From positions 4,963-11,593 of the forward strand of contig NVTJ01000041.1 of the NCBI GenBank assembly GCA_002401545.1: 6,631 nt of DNA. The letters run 5' to 3'. The notes beneath the pieces are model-generated. The model was not told the DNA's origin. It was given only the letters and a program-made list of their open reading frames with translations, and searched no databases. How positions within the stretch are numbered: position 1 is the stretch's first letter; each line of letters starts with the position of its first letter. The translations under genes were made by a program, and so were the position numbers. Below are positions 1 to 5,654 of this stretch, in pieces. The stretch is from Alphaproteobacteria bacterium. Its GTDB lineage: Bacteria > Pseudomonadota > Alphaproteobacteria > Sphingomonadales > Emcibacteraceae.

Positions 1-1
1 C

Positions 2-1138
2 GCGGGTGAGATTGGGTTTAAAGGGGGCGAAAACCGATATGGTCAATCTGTTCGTACCTGGGTACGTTCCTTGTCCGTGATGCAAAAAGAAGCCGTGGTG
101 GTTAATGGGGCCACGGGCAAGGCCTGGCGCCTGTCGTCCGATGAAGGCCCCTATCTCAATGCCCATGATGTGGCACCCTATCCCTTGTGTTTTTTAACGG
201 CGGGGATGATTTCGTCCTATATGAACGAACTGTTGTCATTGGCGAAGGCGCGGGGGATCACGCTAAAAAATGTCCGACTCAGTCAGGATAATTATTACAC
301 CATGCGCGGGGTTATGGGTAAAGGCACCATGTTTGCAGGGGCCTTGCCGATTAAACTTTGCCTGCAGGCCGAAAGTGATGCGGATGATGATACCCTGAAT
401 GAATTAACGCTGCATGCCATCGCCGCATCACCGCTGAATGGCCTGATGCGCGGCTCCCTCACATCGCTTTTCAGCCTGAGCGTCAATGGCAAGCAGATTG
501 ACGTGCGTAATGTGGCCCCGCTTGCCGGGGATATTTTACCTGATCCGGGGGATAATTATTCCCGTCTGGAGCGGGGCGCACACAGCATTTCGGGAACGAA
601 TATTATTGAAAAACTGCTGGAGAGTAAAATAGAATTCGGTGTTGCCGGTGGTGTTGGAACCAGTCTGGAAAATAATCAGGACCGTGTCCTGCATCTTCAG
701 GCCCATTGCGAGATAAGGGAGGATGGGGTCAAGGTCATTACCCTGACCGTTCTGTCACCGACGGGGTCGGTATTCCAGTTTTTATCCGATGAAGACCCCA
801 AATTCGGCGGCAGGGGTCTGGCCCCGGATGCGGCAAGTTATATCTCCGCCGGAATCGGATTTTGTTTTATGACACAGTTGGGGCGTTATGCTAAAATGGT
901 CAAGCGGCCACTTGAGGATTACCGTATCATTCAGGATATACATTTCTCACCCGGCGGGGCTTCGGGCGGCACGGGCAAGGCCGGAACCGCCGATCCGGTG
1001 GAAACACATGTTTTCCTGAAAACCGGTGAAGGTGATGATTATGGCCGCGAAGTGCTGGACCAGAGTGAGCAGACCTGCTTCCTGCACGCCTTCTGCCGAA
1101 CAGACCTGAAAGCCAAGGTACGGATAAAGCGGACATAG
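2..1138 (+). CDS. Tandem OsmC-like domain protein, 5' end outside window
   Basis: The reading frame is open from the left edge to a TAG at 1136-1138. Its first in-frame start codons, TTG 71 and ATG 80, lack a Shine-Dalgarno sequence, and the 23 codons before TTG 71 read as ordinary protein, so I treat the gene as cut by the window edge; a true start at 71 or 80 (355 or 352 aa) is the alternative. Counting from TTG 71 as residue 1, two OsmC-like halves are visible, roughly residues 15-145 and 230-355. They align with each other: the WRLSSDE stretch (19-25) matches FQFLSDE (235-241), and AGMISSYMNEL (44-54) matches AGIGFCFMTQL (260-270). OsmC/Ohr proteins are thiol peroxidases using two cysteines. 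The second half has both (C265, C336); the first has S49 and S120 at those places. The gene lies 16 nt before the aldehyde dehydrogenase, suggesting one operon. The true role, peroxide or electrophile handling or something new, is open. Confidence 0.75.
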   Translation, partial: AGEIGFKGGENRYGQSVRTWVRSLSVMQKEAVVVNGATGKAWRLSSDEGPYLNAHDVAPYPLCFLTAGMISSYMNELLSLAKARGITLKNVRLSQDNYYTMRGVMGKGTMFAGALPIKLCLQAESDADDDTLNELTLHAIAASPLNGLMRGSLTSLFSLSVNGKQIDVRNVAPLAGDILPDPGDNYSRLERGAHSISGTNIIEKLLESKIEFGVAGGVGTSLENNQDRVLHLQAHCEIREDGVKVITLTVLSPTGSVFQFLSDEDPKFGGRGLAPDAASYISAGIGFCFMTQLGRYAKMVKRPLEDYRIIQDIHFSPGGASGGTGKAGTADPVETHVFLKTGEGDDYGREVLDQSEQTCFLHAFCRTDLKAKVRIKRT

Positions 1139-1154
1139 AAAACCGAAGGGAAAG

Positions 1155-2612
1155 ATGATGTCTAATCGTAAAATACTGAATTTCATTGACGGGGAATATA
1201 CCGAGGGCACATCCGGTAAAAGCTTTGAAGTGATTAATCCTGTTGATGGATCAATAAGTGCCGTCGTCACAGAAGCCAGCGCCGCCGATGTGGACCGGGC
1301 GGTTACTGCTGCCAGAGCCGCCTTGGAGGGGGAGTGGGGGCAGATGGCCGTTAAGACCCGTCTTGACCTTCTGGATGCGGTCGCCGATGGTATCATGGCG
1401 CATCAACAGGATTTTATTGATGCCGAGATTTCAGACACCGGAAAACCTTACGGTCAGGTGGCTCATATGGAAATTCCGCGTGCGGCGGATCAGTTTCGCG
1501 TCTTTTTAAAGATTGTTGCGGCTGGCGGAAAGAATGAAATCATTGACACGCTCCTGCCGGATGGGGGTGTGGCCCATAACCGTGAATTCCGCAAACCCAA
1601 GGGTGTTATTGCGGCGGTCTGCCCGTGGAACCTGCCTCTGGTCATGGCCACATGGAAGGCGGCGCCCGCGTTGGCCTGGGGCAACACGATGGTTTTAAAA
1701 CCGTCAGAAGAAACCCCGTCCACTGCGGCCCTGCTCGGCATGGTGATGAATGAAGCAGGTATTCCGAAGGGTGTTTTTAATGTGGTGCATGGCTTTGGTG
1801 AAAACTCGGCGGGTGGTTTCCTGGTCGCCCATCCCGGGGTGGATGCGATCAATTTTACCGGCGAGACCAGAACTGGGGAAGCGATCATGAAAAGTAGCGC
1901 CGTTGGGCTGCGCGATGTGTCGCTGGAACTGGGCGGAAAAAATCCCTGCATTGTCTTTGCGGATTGTAATTTCGCGGCGGCAATTGAGGGTATCGCCAAA
2001 TCCTGTTTCTTCAATTGCGGCCAGATTTGTCTGGGCACAGAACGGCTTTACGTGGAGCAGTCAATTTTTGATAAATTTGTTGTGGCCTTGAAAAATGCCG
2101 CAGAGTCCCAGACCATTGGTCCCGCTGTCGGGCCAACCCATCAGAAAAAAATTCTGTCCTATTACAGGCTTGCCGAACAGGAAGGGGCCACCGTGGTTAC
2201 CGGGGGCGGTATTCCCAAGGTTAATGAAGCCCTTGTTGGCGGGGCCTGGGTGCAGCCAACGATCTGGACCGGTCTGCCGGAAAAGGCGCGTCTGCTGAAA
2301 GAGGAGGTTTTTGGCCCCTGTTGCCATATTCAACCCTTTGTGCGGGAAGAAGATGCCATCAGGATGGCCAATGACAGTCTTTATGGTCTTGCGGCCTGTG
2401 TCTGGTCCGGTGATGAGGGCAAGGCCCGCCGCGTGGCAGAGGCCCTGAATGTGGGCGTATGCTGGATTAATGGCTGGATGGTGCGGGATCTTCGCACCGC
2501 TTTTGGCGGTGTCGGCATGTCAGGCATTGGCCGTGAAGGCGGCATATATTCCATGGAGTTTCACACCGAACTGAAAAATATCTGTACCATCATGTCCCCT
2601 GCCACCGTTTGA
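1155..2612 (+). CDS. 2-hydroxymuconic / 2-aminomuconic semialdehyde dehydrogenase-type ALDH
   Basis: A full-length (485 aa) NAD(P)-dependent aldehyde dehydrogenase, presumably cytosolic. The ALDH hallmarks are present: PWNLPL with N159, KPSE with K182 and E185, FTGETRTG (234-241), ELGGKN with general-base E258, GQIC with catalytic C292, and EEVFGP (383-388). The stretches SYYRLAEQEGATVVTGGG (335-352), VRDLRTAFGG and SGIGREGG, followed by a KNIC-containing tail, are typical of the XylG/DmpC/AmnC/NbaE group. That group oxidises 2-hydroxymuconic or 2-aminomuconic 6-semialdehyde after extradiol (meta) ring cleavage. The exact substrate cannot be fixed; a related semialdehyde from a carboxylated catechol is possible. 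Two adjacent ATGs compete for the start: a GAAGGG at 1145-1150 is 4 nt before ATG 1155 and 7 nt before ATG 1158, so 1158 may be the real start. It follows the OsmC-like gene closely, and its last 23 bp overlap the end of the convergent ubiX. Confidence 0.9.
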   Translation: MMSNRKILNFIDGEYTEGTSGKSFEVINPVDGSISAVVTEASAADVDRAVTAARAALEGEWGQMAVKTRLDLLDAVADGIMAHQQDFIDAEISDTGKPYGQVAHMEIPRAADQFRVFLKIVAAGGKNEIIDTLLPDGGVAHNREFRKPKGVIAAVCPWNLPLVMATWKAAPALAWGNTMVLKPSEETPSTAALLGMVMNEAGIPKGVFNVVHGFGENSAGGFLVAHPGVDAINFTGETRTGEAIMKSSAVGLRDVSLELGGKNPCIVFADCNFAAAIEGIAKSCFFNCGQICLGTERLYVEQSIFDKFVVALKNAAESQTIGPAVGPTHQKKILSYYRLAEQEGATVVTGGGIPKVNEALVGGAWVQPTIWTGLPEKARLLKEEVFGPCCHIQPFVREEDAIRMANDSLYGLAACVWSGDEGKARRVAEALNVGVCWINGWMVRDLRTAFGGVGMSGIGREGGIYSMEFHTELKNICTIMSPATV

Positions 2613-3150
2613 CAATATTGGCGTCAATATCAAACAGGTCCAGAACCCGGCCCACATTGTGGTTGATCATATCATCAATGGTTTTTGGCCGACCGTAGAA
2701 TCCGGGCATGGGCGGGGCGATGACGGCACCCAGTTGCGCCGCTTCATACATCAGTTTGCAATGCCCCACATGCAGTGGCGTTTCGCGCGGCATAAGAACC
2801 AGCCGGCGCTGTTCCTTGAGCGTGACATCTGCGGCCCGCGTCAGCAAGTCATCAGCATGGGAATGGACGATAGCCGACAGGGTTTTCATGGCACAGGCGG
2901 TGACAATCATACCATCTATTTTAAAGGAACCGCTGGCGATTGCGGCGCCAACATTTGAATTCTTGTAGACTCTGTCGGCCATATCCTCCACATCGCCCGG
3001 GGCATAGTCGGTTTCAAGGGAAATATTCATGCGGCCGGTTTTACTCATGATCAGATGAGTTTCCACATCAGGGATGGTTTTAAGAATTTCAAGCATACGG
3101 ATGCCATAGATAACGCCGCTTGCCCCGGCAATTCCAATGATTAGTTTCAT
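2590..3150 (-). CDS. ubiX: UbiX/Pad1-family flavin prenyltransferase
   Basis: A 186-aa protein of the usual UbiX length. UbiX joins a dimethylallyl (phosphate) unit to reduced FMN, making prenylated FMN, the cofactor of UbiD-family decarboxylases; it acts in the cytosol as a dodecamer. The Rossmann-like start carries GASG (9-12), with S36 in the flavin region and a KTL segment (89-91). By recall of Pseudomonas aeruginosa UbiX, its catalytic residues R122, K129, E140, Y169 and R185 correspond here, all with one offset of 17, to R105, K112, E123 (in RETPL), Y152 (in PPMPGFY) and R168, so the enzyme should be active. The start is supported by AGGAG 8 nt upstream. The gene overlaps the end of tetR by 4 bp and runs opposite to ubiD, whose product it presumably serves. 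Nothing marks it as the ubiquinone-pathway copy; the context favours a dedicated catabolic copy. Confidence 0.95.
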   Translation of the reverse strand: MKLIIGIAGASGVIYGIRMLEILKTIPDVETHLIMSKTGRMNISLETDYAPGDVEDMADRVYKNSNVGAAIASGSFKIDGMIVTACAMKTLSAIVHSHADDLLTRAADVTLKEQRRLVLMPRETPLHVGHCKLMYEAAQLGAVIAPPMPGFYGRPKTIDDMINHNVGRVLDLFDIDANIVKRWQGT

Positions 3151-3812
3151 CTGTCGCTCTCCTGTTCCAGATTATATATTTTCAACAAGTCGTCAACGGT
3201 GTCTTCAGTAATGGCTCGAATTTTTTTAGCAGACGGGACATTGCATTTACCACAAAGGCGTTCCAGAAATATATGATGTATCAGCATTGCAGAGAAATGG
3301 CTGGCCGTTTTGTCAGGATCAGGCAGTTTTTTTTCAGACCCTTGCGTTGCCGAAATTAAAAAAGCGGAAATGTCTTTATTTGCAATTAATGGCCCTCTGT
3401 CATAATAGGCGCGCCCGATTTCCGGGAAATTGGGGGTTTCAGCCATTACCAGCCGGGATAGTCGTATATGATGATCAGATGATACCAGTTCCAGAAGCTT
3501 CTGCCCGATCACCATTAATCCCTCTTTCAGACCCAGATTTTTCAGTTCATCGCTATGAATGGCTGTTATATGCTTTTCCAGAACATGTTCCGTGACGGCC
3601 TCGAACAGAACTTGTTTTGAGGTAAAATGAGCATAAATTGTTGCTTTTGAGCCGCCAATTTTAGCCACCAGCGCGTTCATGCTGGTGGCACCATAGCCCA
3701 AGTCCAGAAACATCTTCGTTGCGGCATCCAGAATGGCCGCCTTCTTGGAAGAGGGCATGTCTCTGACTTTGATATTGCGGTTAAAGGTGCCTTTTGGCGG
3801 GTGTTGGCTCAT
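3147..3812 (-). CDS. TetR/AcrR-family transcriptional regulator (AefR-like C-terminal domain)
   Basis: A 221-aa one-component regulator. Residues about 23-70 form the TetR DNA-binding domain: a first helix KAAILDAATKMFLDLGYGAT, then the helix-turn-helix with the signature SKATIYAHFTSKQVLF (55-70). The C-terminal ligand domain contains RLVMAETPNFPEIGRAYYDRGP (about 120-142), a pattern typical of the AefR-like C-terminal family. These proteins usually repress and are released by a small hydrophobic or aromatic ligand; here an aromatic substrate or intermediate is a reasonable inference. It is transcribed away from the ubiD-like gene, and its stop overlaps the ubiX start (ATGA, 3147-3150), so regulator and prenyltransferase share a transcript. 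A 20-bp palindrome 70 bp upstream is the likely operator. The start is uncertain: ATG 3812 has no good ribosome site, and ATG at 3758 (residue 19, just before the first helix) would also give a complete TetR domain. Confidence 0.9.
   Translation of the reverse strand: MSQHPPKGTFNRNIKVRDMPSSKKAAILDAATKMFLDLGYGATSMNALVAKIGGSKATIYAHFTSKQVLFEAVTEHVLEKHITAIHSDELKNLGLKEGLMVIGQKLLELVSSDHHIRLSRLVMAETPNFPEIGRAYYDRGPLIANKDISAFLISATQGSEKKLPDPDKTASHFSAMLIHHIFLERLCGKCNVPSAKKIRAITEDTVDDLLKIYNLEQESDR
3159..3163 (-). promoter_or_regulatory. Ribosome binding site of ubiX inside the end of tetR
   Basis: On the minus strand AGGAG lies 8 nt before the ubiX ATG, within the last codons of tetR. Together with the ATGA overlap this allows both coupled and independent initiation of UbiX. 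Confidence 0.75.
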
Positions 3813-3842
3813 GGTCTTGCTATTCGAAAAGTTTGTTTAGCT

Positions 3843-3848
3843 ATTATA
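3843..3848 (-). promoter_or_regulatory. Probable -10 box for tetR-ubiX
   Basis: The minus strand reads TATAAT here, a perfect sigma-70 -10 hexamer. It is 30 bp before the ATG at 3812, which would give a leader of roughly 24 nt. No convincing -35 hexamer sits 16-19 bp further upstream, so the promoter may be weak or dependent on a regulator. Confidence 0.45.
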
Positions 3849-3881
3849 AAAAATAAACGTACCATCAGGTTCTTGCTTAAG

Positions 3882-3901
3882 ACTGTACCGTACGTTACAG
3901 T
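3882..3901. promoter_or_regulatory. 20-bp near-perfect palindrome, candidate TetR operator
   Basis: The sequence ACTGTACCGTACGTTACAGT is an inverted repeat in which 9 of 10 base pairs are complementary; only C3888 against T3895 fails. It lies in the noncoding gap between divergent tetR and ubiD, where TetR-family repressors usually bind, and its length suits a TetR dimer or pair of dimers. A partial copy, AACGTACC, occurs at 3856-3863 next to the tetR -10 box and could be a secondary half-site. That the tetR product binds it is inference from position and symmetry. Confidence 0.7.
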
Positions 3902-3931
3902 TCAGTCATATCTAGCATTATTCCCTTGGTT

Positions 3932-3959
3932 TTGGCAACAGTAGATTTGAAAAAATTAT
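3932..3959 (+). promoter_or_regulatory. Possible sigma-70 promoter of the ubiD-like gene
   Basis: TTGGCA (3932-3937, five of six consensus bases) is followed after 16 bp by AATTAT (3954-3959, four of six). Transcription would begin near 3966, downstream of ATG 3958, which agrees with the GTG start at 4009. The operator-like palindrome would then lie well upstream of the start point, unusual for simple repression, so a promoter nearer the palindrome is also possible. Confidence 0.3.
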
Positions 3960-3995
3960 GCGCAATGAGAAAAAATCACAGGGAATAGAATTTTT

Positions 3996-4001
3996 AAGGA
4001 G
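3996..4001 (+). promoter_or_regulatory. Ribosome binding site that sets the ubiD-like start
   Basis: AAGGAG is followed, after 7 nt, by GTG 4009, which is in frame with the UbiD coding sequence. The upstream in-frame ATG at 3958 has only A/T-rich sequence before it. This decides for GTG 4009. Confidence 0.8.
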
Positions 4002-4008
4002 AGCAAGA

Positions 4009-5532
4009 GTGACTGAGACCGGTTTTCGTAAATTTATCCAGAAATTGGATGACGATGGCAAATTGCTGCGTGTGACGCAGGAGATTGATACTCTGGATGA
4101 AATAGGGGCCTTCATTGCAAGGGTTGATTATGATGGTTCGGACAAAAGCATCCTGTTCGAGAATCCCAAGGGGTCTGATATTCCGGTTTTTGCCAATACC
4201 ATTGGCGCCTCTTACCGCCGTATCGCTGATGTCTTTAATATGCCGGTAAAGCAAGCGGTGCCGGGGGCTGCGCGGCGCATGAAGGAGGTTATGCAAAATG
4301 GTGGCCTGCCGCCGGTGCGGGTGAGTAACGACGAGGCCCCCTGTAAGCAGGTGATCATGACGGGCGACGAGGTGGACCTGTCCATTTTGCCGATTTTACG
4401 GATGAACCCCGAGGATGGGACCAAGACATCGGCGTTTCTGGAGGGTCGGTTTATGTGCGCTCCGGCCTGCTCGAAACCGGCGGAGGGAGCGCAAAATCTT
4501 TCCTATCACCGGTTTGAGATCACCGAGAAAAATCAGGGTTCCGTGTGGATTTTCCGTCAGACAGGGGACGCCAAAAGCATGGAAGAATGCTGGAACGCCA
4601 AAATTGATGATCCGTCATCGACCTGGGACCGGGAATCCGCCAAACCCTTTCCCATGGCTTTTATCATGGGGGTGGGACCGGAGTTTGTTCTGGCCGGGGC
4701 GAATTCTGCTCTGCCCCATAAAAATGCGGATTTTGCTTTTGTGGGCGGATTGCGGGGTGAGGCCGTAAAAATGGTCAAATGTGAAACCATTGATGTGGAT
4801 GTGCCCGCCGATGCCGAGATTATCATTGAAGGGATTTTCAAGCCTTTTAACTGGGCAAAGCAGGGACGGTTTGCCTCTTTCAACGGGTTTTATGATGAAT
4901 CACGCCGTCGGCCTGTTTTTGATGTCACGGCGATTACCATGCGTAAAAAACCGATTTATCAGCATATTCATATTGGCCGTCCGTTAAATGAAACCAATAA
5001 TATTGCCGCCTTTTTCCGTTCGGTAAAAGTGTATCAGGATCTGATACAGGTTCTGCCGAATATTACAGATGTGTTTGTTGATCCTTCTGCTGGTTGCGGT
5101 TTTACCGTGCATATCGCCATGGATAAAAAGCGTGTCGGAGAGCCTAAAATGGCGATGATGCGGGCCTATACCGCCTTGGGCGGTTTTGCCAAGCATGTTT
5201 TTGTTTATGACAGTGATATTGATATTCATGATCCCCATGAACGGGACTGGGCGCTGGCCCATCGTTTTATGGCGGACCGTGATCTGCTGATTATCCCCAA
5301 TGTGATCGGCATGGCCATTGATCCGCTGGCTCAGGGAATTATGGGCAAAACGGCGAAGCTGGGTGTTTATGACGGTACGCCGGAAATGCCCATCAATACC
5401 CGTACTTTCATGGGACTGGATTGTACAATTCCGCTGGGCCTTAAGGTTATGGAACGGGTATTGCCAAAGCCTGAAGTCGAGGCTCGCATTGATGAAATCT
5501 GGCAGGCGGTTATGGGTGAAGCCAAAAATTAA
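4009..5532 (+). CDS. UbiD-family prenyl-FMN-dependent (de)carboxylase, atypical active site
   Basis: A 507-aa protein from GTG 4009 (524 aa if ATG 3958 were used), near the usual UbiD length. It starts with the typical UbiD opening, FRKFIQKLDDDGKLLRV (6-22). UbiD enzymes use prenylated FMN and Mn2+/K+ to add or remove carboxyl groups on aromatic or unsaturated acids. NLSYHR (163-168) keeps the Asn and Arg matching N168 and R173 of Aspergillus Fdc1. The segments GGLRGEAVKMVKCET (246-260) and PADAEIIIEG (266-275) are clearly UbiD. From the latter the alignment to Fdc1 runs without gaps, and catalytic E277 and E282 become Q285 and S290; metal ligand E233 becomes D241, and no His matches H191. 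The protein may still be active with another proton donor, act on a CoA ester (phthaloyl-CoA decarboxylase is a UbiD relative worth comparing), or need a partner. The divergent ubiX supplies the cofactor. Classical UbiD of ubiquinone synthesis is unlikely. Confidence 0.88.
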   Translation: MTETGFRKFIQKLDDDGKLLRVTQEIDTLDEIGAFIARVDYDGSDKSILFENPKGSDIPVFANTIGASYRRIADVFNMPVKQAVPGAARRMKEVMQNGGLPPVRVSNDEAPCKQVIMTGDEVDLSILPILRMNPEDGTKTSAFLEGRFMCAPACSKPAEGAQNLSYHRFEITEKNQGSVWIFRQTGDAKSMEECWNAKIDDPSSTWDRESAKPFPMAFIMGVGPEFVLAGANSALPHKNADFAFVGGLRGEAVKMVKCETIDVDVPADAEIIIEGIFKPFNWAKQGRFASFNGFYDESRRRPVFDVTAITMRKKPIYQHIHIGRPLNETNNIAAFFRSVKVYQDLIQVLPNITDVFVDPSAGCGFTVHIAMDKKRVGEPKMAMMRAYTALGGFAKHVFVYDSDIDIHDPHERDWALAHRFMADRDLLIIPNVIGMAIDPLAQGIMGKTAKLGVYDGTPEMPINTRTFMGLDCTIPLGLKVMERVLPKPEVEARIDEIWQAVMGEAKN

Positions 5533-5589
5533 ATTATTTTTCTCATGCGGATTATAGTGGAAAGAATTGGACCGGGGCCGTGTCTTGGC

Positions 5590-5603
5590 ATTAATCATTA
5601 ATC
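5590..5603. repeat. 7-bp tandem direct repeat (ATTAATC x2)
   Basis: Two adjacent exact copies of ATTAATC lie about 50 bp before the receptor gene. It could be half of a regulator site or chance in A/T-rich DNA. Confidence 0.4.
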
Positions 5604-5622
5604 AGGGATACCGTTAAGGTTA

Positions 5623-5638
5623 GGGCTTAAGGGCTTAA
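5623..5638. repeat. 8-bp tandem direct repeat (GGGCTTAA x2)
   Basis: Two adjacent exact copies of GGGCTTAA lie immediately before the ribosome site of the receptor gene. The second copy runs into a perfect 10-bp palindrome, CTTAATTAAG (5634-5643), which includes the first bases of the Shine-Dalgarno sequence. A regulator or a local RNA fold could act here; this is inference. Confidence 0.45.
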
Positions 5639-5640
5639 TT

Positions 5641-5646
5641 AAGGAG
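5641..5646 (+). promoter_or_regulatory. Ribosome binding site of the TonB-dependent receptor
   Basis: AAGGAG lies 8 nt before ATG 5655. It fixes the start of a gene that begins with a clear signal peptide. Confidence 0.85.
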
Positions 5647-5654
5647 ACAAACAC

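Noticed and set aside
53..66. Inverted repeat CGTACC-TG-GGTACG, resembling the tetR-ubiD palindrome, just before TTG 71.
   Set aside because: It would be a tempting operator if the OsmC-like gene began at 71 or 80. However, the frame is open through it to the window edge, there is no ribosome site after it, and the encoded residues look like normal protein. Sequence to the left of the window would settle it.
947..1396. A 149-codon minus-strand open frame spanning the OsmC-ALDH junction.
   Set aside because: It lies antisense to two convincing genes, has no recognisable domain or ribosome site, and reads as a shadow of their codon pattern.
4984..5598. A 204-codon minus-strand open frame opposite the end of the ubiD-like gene.
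   Set aside because: It is antisense to conserved UbiD coding sequence, and its composition (many His, Asn, Arg, Ile) is what a shadow frame gives; no family is recognisable.
5533..5654. Possible terminator after ubiD and a TATAGT -10-like hexamer at 5553-5558.
   Set aside because: The G/C-rich stretch near 5570-5580 does not form a convincing stem followed by a T-run, and TATAGT has no -35 partner at suitable spacing. Neither was annotated.
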